DNA from: Bdellovibrionales bacterium
Lineage (GTDB): Bacteria; Bdellovibrionota; Bdellovibrionia; Bdellovibrionales; UBA1609
Reading direction: 5' to 3'
Assembly (NCBI GenBank): GCA_019637855.1
Contig: JAHBUX010000010.1
Location: forward strand, 39,459 to 103,458
DNA: 64,000 nucleotides
Shown: one piece after another, positions 43,270 to 51,895 of the stretch
Layout: every line of letters begins with the position of its first letter
Position numbering within the stretch: the stretch's first letter is position 1
Translations under genes and position numbers: made by a program
Notes under the pieces: model-generated
The model's database searches: none
Seen by the model: the letters and a program-made list of their open reading frames with translations, nothing else
Told to the model about the DNA's origin: nothing

Positions 43270-44582
43270 ATTCCTCGGAAAACGAAGCCGAGCGCTATAG
43301 CGAGCTGTTCCAAGGCTTTTCAAAACTCGATCGCGAGGAGCGCTTTCTGCGTTTGCAGGAGATGGGCGCTTTGAGCCCTGAAGACGTGCGCTTCTTGCGT
43401 GCGGGTGCTCCGGTCGGCCTTGATCTGGCCGAAAAATTTATTGAAAACGTACTCGGTTTTTTCCAACTGCCTTTGGGTGTCGCGACCAATTTTGAGATCG
43501 ACGGCAAACCCTATGTGATCCCTATGGCCGTTGAGGAGACTTCGATCATTGCGGCCGCTTCAAAAACGGCCAAGTGGGTGCGCGAGCATGGCCGGATCAT
43601 GACCTCCATGCATGGCCGCGAAATCATCGGCCAGATTCAGATCGCCAAAGCCACTGACTTTCAAAACGTGCGCGAGGCCGTTAAGCGCAACGCCGCTCAC
43701 TGGGTTGAGATCGCCAACCGCGATGTGGCCTCGGGCCTCGTTCGTCGGGGGGGCGGCGTGAAACGCATGGACGTGCGCCAGGTTGAGCGCGGGGACGGCG
43801 GCGTGATGGCCGTGATTCACGTGTTCGCCGATCCATGTGATGCCATGGGCGCCAACATCATCAATCAAGTCTGTGAGTACTTGAAGCTGCCCATTGAAGC
43901 GGCCACCGGAGAGAAAGTCACGATGTGTATCCTCTCCAACTTGGTCGACACACGCCTGACTCGTGCTCGTGTCGAGATGGTGGGGTTGGATGATGATCTT
44001 ATGGAGCGTATTGAGGAGGCTTCGCTGTTTGCGCAGCAAGATCCTTACCGTGCGGCCACCAACAACAAAGGTGTGTTGAACGGGATTGACCCGATTTTGA
44101 TCGCGACTGGCAATGACTGGCGCGCGGTCGAGGCTGGCGTGCACGCCTATGCCACGCAAACCGGTCAGTATCGATCGATCACGCGTTGGCGGCGTGAGAA
44201 AAACGTTTTGGTGGGTGAGTTGGAAGCTCCTATCGTTCTTGGGGTTGTCGGGGGAGTCACCACTCTGCATCCGACGGCCAAGATGTGTTTGCGGATGCTC
44301 AAGGCGGGCTCAGCCGAAGAGTTGTCGCGCGTGTGCGCGGCCGTAGGTCTGGTGCAGAACCTGGGTGCTCTACGTGCTCTGACTACGGTGGGAATTATCG
44401 AAGGCCATATGAAGTTGCATATCAAGAATCTCACTCTTGGCGCCGGCGCCGAAGAACGCGAGATTCCCTACGTGCAAAAACGTCTGGAAGAGATCCTCTC
44501 TCTGCATAAACGCATTTCGCTCAGCCACGCCATCGAGGTTTTGAAAGAGCTGCGCGCTGAACGGGCTCGCGAACTTCCATGA
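43254..44582 (+). CDS. mvaA: Hydroxymethylglutaryl-CoA reductase, class II type
   Basis: 442 aa; the GTG at 43254 has AAGG seven bases upstream, better than GTG 43248. Reduces HMG-CoA to mevalonate, or runs the reverse reaction. ENVLGFFQLPLGVATNF, VEETSIIAAASKTAKW, the DAMGANIINQVCEY block and GHMKLHIKNL with the catalytic His point to the bacterial class II enzyme. Biosynthetic direction is inferred because mevalonate-consuming kinases follow. Its stop overlaps the next ATG by 4 bp. Confidence 0.93.
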   Translation: MASKIDSSENEAERYSELFQGFSKLDREERFLRLQEMGALSPEDVRFLRAGAPVGLDLAEKFIENVLGFFQLPLGVATNFEIDGKPYVIPMAVEETSIIAAASKTAKWVREHGRIMTSMHGREIIGQIQIAKATDFQNVREAVKRNAAHWVEIANRDVASGLVRRGGGVKRMDVRQVERGDGGVMAVIHVFADPCDAMGANIINQVCEYLKLPIEAATGEKVTMCILSNLVDTRLTRARVEMVGLDDDLMERIEEASLFAQQDPYRAATNNKGVLNGIDPILIATGNDWRAVEAGVHAYATQTGQYRSITRWRREKNVLVGELEAPIVLGVVGGVTTLHPTAKMCLRMLKAGSAEELSRVCAAVGLVQNLGALRALTTVGIIEGHMKLHIKNLTLGAGAEEREIPYVQKRLEEILSLHKRISLSHAIEVLKELRAERARELP

Positions 44583-45463
44583 CCCTGACTCTCTCGGCGC
44601 CGAGCAAGACATTTCTCGCCGGAGAGTATGCCGTATTGGCAAAAGCTCCCGCTCTGATTCTCAACACAGGTCCGCGCTTTGAGCTGCGTGTGCGTGCGGG
44701 ACACGGTGAAGTCACCGGTTTGCATCCCGAGTCCCCGGCCGGCCAGTGGCTTGAGCAACGCCGCCCTTTATTGGAAAAATACGCTTTGCAGTTTCATGAC
44801 CCGCATTCCGGCGCCGGTGGTCTTGGCGCCTCAGGTGCGCAGTTTCTCTTGGTGCATACGCTGACTACCTATTTGCAAAGCTCGTTTGAAAAAACCATGA
44901 GCGGTCCTGACCTTAAAGATGTTTGGAAAGATCACGATGTCTTAAGTCGCGGCCGTGGTAGCGGTGCGGACCTTTTGGCGCAGGCCACGGGTCGCGTGAG
45001 TGTTGTGGATATGGCGACGCTTTCCGCTCGAGCCGAGGAGTGGCCTTACCCGGAGTTGGGCTGGGTCGTTGTACGCACACAGCAAAAAATTCCGACGCAC
45101 GAGCATCTGCAAACTCTGGATCGCGCCGCAATCTCTTTGTTGTCCCCGCTGGCGGCGCAATGTGTGCAGGCCTTCGCTAGTGCACCTTCCGAAGTTTTTC
45201 TGGGACATGTGAAGGACTTCACCGCACGCCTCAGTGAGCTCGGCTTGCAAGCGGCCCATGCTCAAACGTTGGTGAAGCATCTAGAAAATGAAGATTGGTG
45301 TCTGGCGGCCAAGGGCTGCGGCGCTCTGGGCGCGGATACTGTTCTGGCATTCTATCCCACGGAAGCGCGTGAGCGTGCGGCAGCCTTTCTACGTAAATCC
45401 TCTTTGCAGGTGGTGGCTTCGCTAAATGATTTGAGTGGAGGATTGGAGTTGCAATGGCATTAA
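44579..45463 (+). CDS. GHMP kinase, probable phosphomevalonate kinase
   Basis: 294 aa. The start PSKTFLAGEYAVLAKAPALIL, the phosphate loop GAGGLGASGAQFL and GRGSGADLLAQATGR are GHMP-kinase motifs. As the other two GHMP genes in this operon fit the decarboxylase and mevalonate kinase, this one is best assigned, by elimination, to phosphorylating 5-phosphomevalonate. The sequence is diverged from standard ERG8-type or MvaK2 enzymes, so the exact substrate needs testing. Overlaps the next gene by 10 bp. Confidence 0.65.
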   Translation: MTLTLSAPSKTFLAGEYAVLAKAPALILNTGPRFELRVRAGHGEVTGLHPESPAGQWLEQRRPLLEKYALQFHDPHSGAGGLGASGAQFLLVHTLTTYLQSSFEKTMSGPDLKDVWKDHDVLSRGRGSGADLLAQATGRVSVVDMATLSARAEEWPYPELGWVVVRTQQKIPTHEHLQTLDRAAISLLSPLAAQCVQAFASAPSEVFLGHVKDFTARLSELGLQAAHAQTLVKHLENEDWCLAAKGCGALGADTVLAFYPTEARERAAAFLRKSSLQVVASLNDLSGGLELQWH

Positions 45464-46413
45464 AAGTCGAAGCATCAGCACCGTCCAATATCGCATTGAT
45501 CAAATACATGGGCAAAAGCGAAAGCTCCTCCAATCGCCCAGCCAATACCTCTTTGTCTTACACGCTGGAAAACTTGCGCACCTTCGTAACTATCGAGGAA
45601 GGGGAGAGTGGTTGGCAGCCCTTGCCCGGTTACCCTGAACTTCAACTCTCGGAAAAAGGCCGCTTGAAGTTTTTAAATCACTTCGAACGTTTGTGGAGCA
45701 CGTGGAATCTCTCGGGCTCGTACTTGATTCGCTCAGCCAATAACTTTCCTTCCGACTGTGGTTTGGCGAGCTCGGCCTCAAGTTTTGCCGCCCTGACTCT
45801 AGCCGCCTATGAATTGGCGCGCCGGCTTCGCCCCGAATTGAACGTAACGCTGGCTGAACTTTCTCGTCTATCCCGCCTGGGCTCAGGCTCTTCCTGTCGC
45901 TCGCTCTTCTCGCCGTGGGCGGTCTGGCGCAACGAAGGGGCCGAGGCCGTCGATCTGCCGCTGCGCTTAGAACACGCAGTGGTCATGGTGGAAGACGGCC
46001 ACAAGGCCGTCTCATCCAGCGAAGCCCATCTGCGTGTGACGAGCAGTCTTATATATGAGGGGCGTCCTGCGCGGGCCGAACATCGACTTGAAGCCTTGCG
46101 TGGAGCTCTTGCTGAGGTGGCGCGTGGCTCTAAACCCGCCTGGCATGAGGCTTATGAGCTGTGCTGGAGTGAGTTTTGGGATATGCACGCACTATTTGAG
46201 ACCTCACGCCCCGCTTTTGGCTATATGAATGCCGGCACTCTGCGCTGTTTGAATCATATGCGCCACATCTGGCAGAGCACGGGCGATGGTCCGTTGGTCA
46301 CTATGGATGCCGGTCCCAATGTGCACCTTCTTTTTAGACAAGAGCAAAAAGAAGAGGCGGCGATTTGGCTCAAAGGCTTTGATGTTATGACCAGTTGGGG
46401 ACTTAAATCGTGA
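45454..46413 (+). CDS. mvaD: Diphosphomevalonate decarboxylase
   Basis: 319 aa. Converts 5-diphosphomevalonate to isopentenyl diphosphate with ATP. SAPSNIALIKYMGK is the decarboxylase-specific N-terminus; SDCGLASSASSFAALTLA is the ATP loop, and LSRLGSGSSCRSLFSPWAVW includes the conserved catalytic-site segment. MDAGPNVHLLF near the C-terminus also fits. The ATG is within the preceding gene, and its stop overlaps the next ATG by 4 bp. Confidence 0.92.
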   Translation: MALKVEASAPSNIALIKYMGKSESSSNRPANTSLSYTLENLRTFVTIEEGESGWQPLPGYPELQLSEKGRLKFLNHFERLWSTWNLSGSYLIRSANNFPSDCGLASSASSFAALTLAAYELARRLRPELNVTLAELSRLSRLGSGSSCRSLFSPWAVWRNEGAEAVDLPLRLEHAVVMVEDGHKAVSSSEAHLRVTSSLIYEGRPARAEHRLEALRGALAEVARGSKPAWHEAYELCWSEFWDMHALFETSRPAFGYMNAGTLRCLNHMRHIWQSTGDGPLVTMDAGPNVHLLFRQEQKEEAAIWLKGFDVMTSWGLKS

Positions 46414-47309
46414 AGCCCTTCCGTACGGTCACCTACGGCAAATGGATTTTGGCCGGCGAGCATGCCGTCTTGCGTGGTTGCCCGGCACTGGCCTTTCCGC
46501 TGACTACCTGTTCGCTCGAACTCGAGTTCATACCGACTTCCACCGCGTTGGAAGTGGAGTTTTCTGGCCCGCATGGTGAAGAGCTGAAACTACTTTTTTA
46601 TGGCGTGCTTGAAAACGCTTTGAGCCGCCTCAAGGTCAATGAGCCACCGCAGGGTCGCTTTGTGCTCAGGAGCTCGCTTCCGGTGGGCGCTGGCCTTGGT
46701 GCTTCGGCCGCTTTATGTGGAGCCGTGGCGCGCTGGTGTGAGGCCCAGACTTGGATACAAACATCCGATGTTTATGAATTCGCCCGCCGCTTAGAGGACC
46801 TCTTTCACGGTGAAAGCTCAGGCGTTGACTTGGCCGTATCGCTCTCCAGCCAAGGCGTGCGTTTTGTCCGGGGCGGGGAGCGCCTGGCGATTCACCCCAC
46901 TTGGTGGCCGCGGCTGTATCTATCTTATTGTGGCAGTCGCGGCATGACATCGGACTGCGTAAACAAAGTTAAACGACTCTTTGAAACTGACCCTGAACGC
47001 GCCCGCCGCTTGGATGAACGCATGCGTCAGGCCGTGGAGTTAGCTCAACAATCGCTGTTGAATACGGAGCCTGAAGGCGGTTTTCGCCAGTTACGCGAAG
47101 CCTTGCAGCTAGGACAAGAGTGTTTTCAGAGCTGGGGGCTAAGCGGCGGCGATCTGGGCAGTCATCTCCAAATGTTAGAAGGTTCAGGAGCTTGCGCTGC
47201 CAAACCCACAGGTAGTGGAGGCGGTGGTTACGCTTTAAGTTTATGGGACCGTGAACCACCTGCCGAACTCAAAGACATTTTGCTGCCCGTTCCGCGTCCA
47301 CCAATTTAG
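46410..47309 (+). CDS. mvk: Mevalonate kinase (GHMP family)
   Basis: 299 aa. ILAGEHAVLRGCPALAFPL and LPVGAGLGASAALCGAVARW are the mevalonate-kinase type motifs I and II; HGESSGVDLAVSLSSQGVRF holds the catalytic Asp. PTGSGGGGYAL is motif III. It phosphorylates mevalonate, the product of MvaA. Last gene of the fni-mvaA-(pmk)-mvaD-mvk run. HMG-CoA synthase and thiolase genes are not in the window. Confidence 0.85.
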   Translation: MKPFRTVTYGKWILAGEHAVLRGCPALAFPLTTCSLELEFIPTSTALEVEFSGPHGEELKLLFYGVLENALSRLKVNEPPQGRFVLRSSLPVGAGLGASAALCGAVARWCEAQTWIQTSDVYEFARRLEDLFHGESSGVDLAVSLSSQGVRFVRGGERLAIHPTWWPRLYLSYCGSRGMTSDCVNKVKRLFETDPERARRLDERMRQAVELAQQSLLNTEPEGGFRQLREALQLGQECFQSWGLSGGDLGSHLQMLEGSGACAAKPTGSGGGGYALSLWDREPPAELKDILLPVPRPPI

Positions 47310-47409
47310 TTTGTTTATATTGTAAGAATCTGAAATTTTGCCAAATCAGGGAACATAGTGTTACTTGTTATTGCGGAGCGCAAAGGCGCGTGGTACTGCG
47401 TCATTCTAT

Positions 47410-48201
47410 ATGGCACTCCAATATCAGGATTTCCTATTAGAAGAGTTTCGTTCACGGCGTAGCCGCAATCCGCACTATTCCTTGCGCGCCTTTGCTCGCG
47501 ATTTAGGCATGCCGGCGTCAAAGCTATCGCAGAACCTGCGTGGACTTTGCGGTATCTCTGTCGCCAAGGCGGAGAAAATCGCGGCCAAGCTACAGATGCG
47601 TGACGATGAAAAACACCTATTCTTAGCGCTGGTTGAATCGCAGCATGCGCGCTCACGAGTCGCCCGCCAGCAGGCTCACGCGTCCCTGCAAAAGATTCGC
47701 GAAGAGAAAATCGACGAGATGAACTTGGAGACCTTCTCTAGCATCCGCGATTGGTACCATATGGCCATCCTTGAAATGGTGGATATCAAAGGGTTTCGTC
47801 CTGACCCCGAATGGATTGCGGCCAAGCTGACTTTGCCGGTCGAGGTGGTGAAAGAAGCCGTCGAGCGCCTGCAGACCATTGGTTTACTGGCGATTGAAAA
47901 CGGCGTATGGCGCCAAACGCACCAGGAGTTGGAGTTGCCCAGCGGCATTCCCTCACGCACGATCCGCGAGCATCATAAACAAATTTTGACTAAAGCCATT
48001 ATGGCCATCGATCAGACGGCAGTTGAACGCCGAGAATATTCAACACAGACTTTTGCATTTGACCATCGCAATCTAAATGAAGTTAAAACCTTGGTGCGCG
48101 AGTTTCAGCGTAAACTGGGACGATTAAGTCACCAAGGTAATAAGGATTCGGTTTACATCATGGCCATGCAGTTGTTCCCCGTCGTGGAGGCAGAAGAATG
48201 A
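47410..48201 (+). CDS. TIGR02147/DUF4423-type putative regulator
   Basis: 263 aa. An N-terminal helix-turn-helix-like part (YSLRAFARDLGMPASKLSQNLRGLCGISVAKAEKIAAKL) precedes the C-terminal DUF4423-like region (FSSIRDWYHMAILEMVDIKGFRPDPEWIA...MAIDQTAVERREYSTQTFAFD). Such proteins are multi-copy in Bdellovibrio and Fibrobacter relatives; their function is unknown. The ATG at 47410 is preferred over TTG 47365; no SD is evident. The stop overlaps the next ATG by 4 bp. The gap to mvk (47310-47409) is AT-rich and may hold its promoter. Confidence 0.8.
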   Translation: MALQYQDFLLEEFRSRRSRNPHYSLRAFARDLGMPASKLSQNLRGLCGISVAKAEKIAAKLQMRDDEKHLFLALVESQHARSRVARQQAHASLQKIREEKIDEMNLETFSSIRDWYHMAILEMVDIKGFRPDPEWIAAKLTLPVEVVKEAVERLQTIGLLAIENGVWRQTHQELELPSGIPSRTIREHHKQILTKAIMAIDQTAVERREYSTQTFAFDHRNLNEVKTLVREFQRKLGRLSHQGNKDSVYIMAMQLFPVVEAEE

Positions 48202-49406
48202 GAAGCTTAGTTTTTGCGACACTTTTGATTTCAGCCGGTTTACCGCAAATGGCGGTCGCCAATAAGATTATCGGCAATGGTGGAATGGTCGTCGTGTGCG
48301 CGTCGGAACCTCGCGTGCGCTTGCTTGATCTCTATGAAGCGGTTGCCATTCAGTACCAGGCGTCCAGTATGCCGCACCTGACTCTGGCCTCTCCGGAGGG
48401 CGTAGACTACGAAGCCAAGTTCTTTAAGATTGTCGATCGCATCACGGCGCGCTTTCCCGATCTGGGCGAGCAGATTCTGCGGGAATATAAGGTTTTCGAG
48501 GCACATCGACTGATCATGCCGCAGGTGAATCTGGGCGACACGAATGACGACTTCCATGCGATTTTGCCGCTGGGTTGCAGTCTCAAGCAGGTCGCCATTC
48601 AGCGGGAACCCATGTTCCCACGCAGTCCGCAATTGATCATTAGCGCCGAGCTTTGGAACGAGATGGACGCGCTCAACCGCGCCGCCTTGATGCTGCACGA
48701 GTCGATTTATCGGATTGGTATCCGAAACGGTTTGGAACACTCGTTAGGTGTTCGCTATCTGGTCGGCCTTTTAATGGCTGACGAACTGGAGCTCATTAGT
48801 GACGAAGACTGGATGGCCGCATTTATCCAGTCGCGCATTCCCAAGTACGAGATCGGCAACGTCAAAGTTCCTTTGTTTACTGGTACCTTTAAGCCCTGTC
48901 GTCCGTCGCCGGGGACGGCCACCTGCACCAGCACGGAAGTCTTGAAGGCGGCCGATTTCACGTTCGGCAGTATGCGCCGCCTGAAACGCGTGAATTACGG
49001 CGACACCGCTGAGATTTTGACGTTCCCCGCCCAGAACGCCGTGCAAGTCGGACTTAAGGTGCGAGAAATGGCCTTCGATTGGGACCGCAGCCATCTCGAG
49101 CTCAATGGTCAGGGCGATATGGTGATGCAGATGGGAGACTCGCAAATGGTTCTCGCCTTTTCGGGCGCGGTCCGTCCGCAAGAGGGACTCTTCATCGGCA
49201 GCCAGTCGATCGGTTCGAACATTTACGAGCGGCGTGTTCCACCCAGCAAATTTGTGGGCTCGATCGCGCGTTTGTTGAATAGCTATGGTGTTTCCGAGGT
49301 TCAGGTCGACAACAGTCGTACGGCCTCACAGCCTTTCTGGGATGATCCCTCGTGGAGCTACATGACTCCAGAGGTGAGTTTGCAGAGTTACCGCGACTTA
49401 GAGTAG
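48198..49406 (+). CDS. Secreted protein coupled to the TIGR02147-type gene
   Basis: 402 aa, signal peptide MRSLVFATLLISAGLPQMAVA, then NKIIGNGGMVVVCASEPRVRLLDLYEA. I do not recognise a catalytic family. Similar signal-peptide proteins starting with a GNGG-VV-C segment occur beside TIGR02147 genes in this lineage as far as I know; this is recollection, not a search. Contains scattered Cys and an HESIYRIGIRNG stretch that could be a zinc-protease remnant, but without a full HExxH. It is convergent with, and overlaps by 19 bp, the methyltransferase gene. Confidence 0.65.
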   Translation: MRSLVFATLLISAGLPQMAVANKIIGNGGMVVVCASEPRVRLLDLYEAVAIQYQASSMPHLTLASPEGVDYEAKFFKIVDRITARFPDLGEQILREYKVFEAHRLIMPQVNLGDTNDDFHAILPLGCSLKQVAIQREPMFPRSPQLIISAELWNEMDALNRAALMLHESIYRIGIRNGLEHSLGVRYLVGLLMADELELISDEDWMAAFIQSRIPKYEIGNVKVPLFTGTFKPCRPSPGTATCTSTEVLKAADFTFGSMRRLKRVNYGDTAEILTFPAQNAVQVGLKVREMAFDWDRSHLELNGQGDMVMQMGDSQMVLAFSGAVRPQEGLFIGSQSIGSNIYERRVPPSKFVGSIARLLNSYGVSEVQVDNSRTASQPFWDDPSWSYMTPEVSLQSYRDLE

Positions 49407-50116
49407 CTGAACATCGCCACGGCGGCCGCAACCGTGGCGTTTAGACTCTCGACCGGCGGCCGCATCGGAATCTTGATTTTGTGTTGAACGATCGCGGCCG
49501 GAAGTCCCTGGCCTTCTTCGCCGAGGATCAGATAGAGATTCTCCGGCCAACTGAAATCAAACAGACTTTGTCCATCCATATCGAGACCCACGGCAGACGG
49601 GCAGCTAAGACTCTTCAGCGGGCCTGTGCGCGCCAGTTTCAAACGAAGTGCAGAGCCGCTCGAGGCCCGCACGGCCTTGGGCAAAAAGGGTGAGGCGCAC
49701 TCTTCGGTCAAGATCACGCGTTGGGCCCCGAAAGCCTCGGCTGAGCGCAAGCAGGCGCCCAGGTTGTTTGGATCAGACAGGGCTAAGATAAGCTCAAGGC
49801 CGCGCGGGTTTTCAGTGCCCGTCCAGTCTACGAAATGCGGCGTGCGCATAACGGCCAGTGGGCCTTTAGTGCCGATCAAATCGAGCGCTTTGAACAGCGG
49901 GGCTGTTAGGCGCGTGTGGTGAAAGCGGTAGTCAAGCGGATCGACTTTGGGTGGCAGAATGATTTCTTCCACATCGTCGGGGCGTTGGACACAGAGCTCT
50001 TGCACGAGTTTTGAGCCGCAGATGAGCGTGCGCTGCTCTTTGGCGATGCCTTTGCTTTCATGCAAAGACATCCAGCGCCGGTATTTGGGATTGTGGGGAC
50101 TGGAAATCTCGTTCAC
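49388..50116 (-). CDS. SpoU/TrmH family RNA 2'-O-methyltransferase
   Basis: 242 aa SPOUT methyltransferase. Motif 1 SDPNNLGACLRSAEAFGAQRVIL, motif 2 LILGEEGQGLP and motif 3 IPMRPPVESLNATVAAAVAMF form the trefoil-knot AdoMet site. The N-terminal RNA-binding part (HNPKYRRWMSL...) resembles TsnR/RlmB relatives. Target nucleotide in tRNA or rRNA cannot be told. The GTG start overlaps the rsmG stop by 4 bp, so the two RNA methylases are co-translated. Confidence 0.9.
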   Translation of the reverse strand: MNEISSPHNPKYRRWMSLHESKGIAKEQRTLICGSKLVQELCVQRPDDVEEIILPPKVDPLDYRFHHTRLTAPLFKALDLIGTKGPLAVMRTPHFVDWTGTENPRGLELILALSDPNNLGACLRSAEAFGAQRVILTEECASPFLPKAVRASSGSALRLKLARTGPLKSLSCPSAVGLDMDGQSLFDFSWPENLYLILGEEGQGLPAAIVQHKIKIPMRPPVESLNATVAAAVAMFSYSKSR

Positions 50117-50829
50117 TCGCCGTGCTCCGGAAGAGCGGGGGTCTTGATTTTACGAAACACCACCAAACGGCGCAGGTTCGGGGTGTTGGGCAGTTCATAC
50201 TTGTGGTCTTCAATCAGTTCGAAGTATTCACCCCATTGCAGGCCTGCCGCTTTGATTTCAGGATCCACGTTCGGCCCCTTCATAAAGTAAACATGACCGT
50301 CCACCTCTAAGCACTGCGAGATGTTTTTCAATGTGGCTCCGACATCTTCGAGTGCACGAGTGATTACGCCTTTCATAGGCAGCTGGAATTGATCGTCAAT
50401 CTTGCGGCCGACGATCTGCAGGTCGGTCAGTTTCATGTCTTCGCGTACCGCTTTGAGGAAGTCTACGCGCCGGCGCACGCCCTCGGCCAATACGATTTTT
50501 TCTTTCGGAAAGAGAATTTTCAGTGGGATGCCGGGAAAGCCGGGGCCGGTGCCCACGTCGAGTAGTGGAAACTTCAGCGTGGTCAGGCGCGGCACGATCA
50601 GTGAGTCGATAAAATGTTTGATGGCAATGTCGCGGAACTTTACCAAACGAGTGACATTGTCACGCAGTTGATGGTTCATCAGCAATAGATAGAACTCCAC
50701 CAGCCGGCGCCGCTCAGCGTGTGGAAAGTCTTCGAAACCGTGATGCCGGAAGAGGTCGTAAAGGCGGCTGTCAGCCTCCTCGAAGGAGAAGATTTTCTCC
50801 GGCTTCTTGTGGGTGTCCTTGCGCTTCAT
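50113..50829 (-). CDS. rsmG: 16S rRNA m7G527 methyltransferase
   Basis: 238 aa Rossmann methyltransferase. AdoMet motif [20 protein letters not shown] and the preceding [11 protein letters not shown] match RsmG; the R-A-L-E-D stretch in [11 protein letters not shown] also fits. A basic N-terminal extension ([12 protein letters not shown]) is lineage-specific. Usually next to mnmG/parA, but here placed with spoU and divergent from pheS, 28 bp apart. Confidence 0.92.
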   Translation of the reverse strand: MKRKDTHKKPEKIFSFEEADSRLYDLFRHHGFEDFPHAERRRLVEFYLLLMNHQLRDNVTRLVKFRDIAIKHFIDSLIVPRLTTLKFPLLDVGTGPGFPGIPLKILFPKEKIVLAEGVRRRVDFLKAVREDMKLTDLQIVGRKIDDQFQLPMKGVITRALEDVGATLKNISQCLEVDGHVYFMKGPNVDPEIKAAGLQWGEYFELIEDHKYELPNTPNLRRLVVFRKIKTPALPEHGE

Positions 50830-50857
50830 AGGACCGTCTTGTACATTGCTTTCTAAG

Positions 50858-51895
50858 ATGATTCCAGCTCAGCTTTTGACCAATTTGAACGACAAGCTTG
50901 CCGCGGCTTTGGCTCAGCTTAAAGCCTCCTCGGATCTGCAAAAACTCTATGATGCTAAGGTCGCTTTTGCCGGTAAGCAGGGGTTTTTAAGCGAAATCAT
51001 GCGTGAAATGGCCAAACTCTCAAAGGAAGAGAAGCCTTTGTTCGGTAAAGAGGTCAATCGGGTCAAAGACGAGTTTGAGAAGGCCTATACGGCCCGCGAG
51101 GACGAGCTGAAGAGCGCGGCCCTGCTGGACAAGGTGAACAAAGAGCGTATCGATGTGTCGTTACCCGGTGCCCATTTGCAGGCCGGCGCCAAGCATCCCA
51201 TTGCCATGGTGATGGATGATGTGATCGCGATTTTGGCCCGCCTGGGTTACACCGTGCGTACCGGTCCGCAGATTGAGAAGGACTGGTACAACTTCGAAGC
51301 CTTGAATATTCCGCCAGATCATCCGGCGCGCGACATGCAAGACACGTTTTACATTGACGCCGATCATGTGCTGCGCACTCACACCTCGCCCATTCAGATT
51401 CATACCCTGCTGAGTGAGAAACCGCCGTTTCGTGCTTTGGCTCCGGGGTCTGTCTATCGTTGTGACAGTGATGTTTCGCACTCGCCCAACTTTCATCAGA
51501 TCGAAGGTCTGCTGGTCGACCGTCAGGTTTCAATGGCCGATTTGAAAGGCACGATTACATTTTTATTGCGTGAGCTGTTTGGCAGTGCGGTCAATGTACG
51601 CTTCCGTCCCAGTTTTTTTCCGTTCACGGAGCCTTCGGCGGAGTTCGATTGCTCGTGCCCGGTGTGTGTGGGCAAAGGTTGCCGACTATGCAAGCAATCG
51701 GGATGGATTGAGATTGGCGGTAGTGGTTTAGTGAATCCGCGCGTGTTTGAGGCGGTCAAGCTCGACCCTAAACAGTGGCAAGGGTTTGCTTTTGGTTTCG
51801 GTATCGAGCGTATGGCCATTATCAAGTATGGAATCGATGACATCCGTTTGTTCTATGAAAACGATCAGCGCTTCTTAAGGCAGTTTAACGTATGA
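50858..51895 (+). CDS. pheS: Phenylalanyl-tRNA synthetase alpha subunit
   Basis: 345 aa starting at ATG 50858; the frame from 50807 overlaps rsmG and is rejected. N-terminal coiled coil, then class II core: [59 protein letters not shown] (motif 2), EGLLVDR and [18 protein letters not shown] (motif 3). A CxxC..CxxC patch ([14 protein letters not shown]) sits in the core and could bind a metal, which is seen in some bacterial PheS. Overlaps pheT by 4 bp. Confidence 0.97.
   Translation: MIPAQLLTNLNDKLAAALAQLKASSDLQKLYDAKVAFAGKQGFLSEIMREMAKLSKEEKPLFGKEVNRVKDEFEKAYTAREDELKSAALLDKVNKERIDVSLPGAHLQAGAKHPIAMVMDDVIAILARLGYTVRTGPQIEKDWYNFEALNIPPDHPARDMQDTFYIDADHVLRTHTSPIQIHTLLSEKPPFRALAPGSVYRCDSDVSHSPNFHQIEGLLVDRQVSMADLKGTITFLLRELFGSAVNVRFRPSFFPFTEPSAEFDCSCPVCVGKGCRLCKQSGWIEIGGSGLVNPRVFEAVKLDPKQWQGFAFGFGIERMAIIKYGIDDIRLFYENDQRFLRQFNV

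Noticed and set aside
48198..49406. Zinc protease based on HESIYRIGIRNG
   Set aside because: The motif HExxH is incomplete (HESIY), so no metal site can be claimed.
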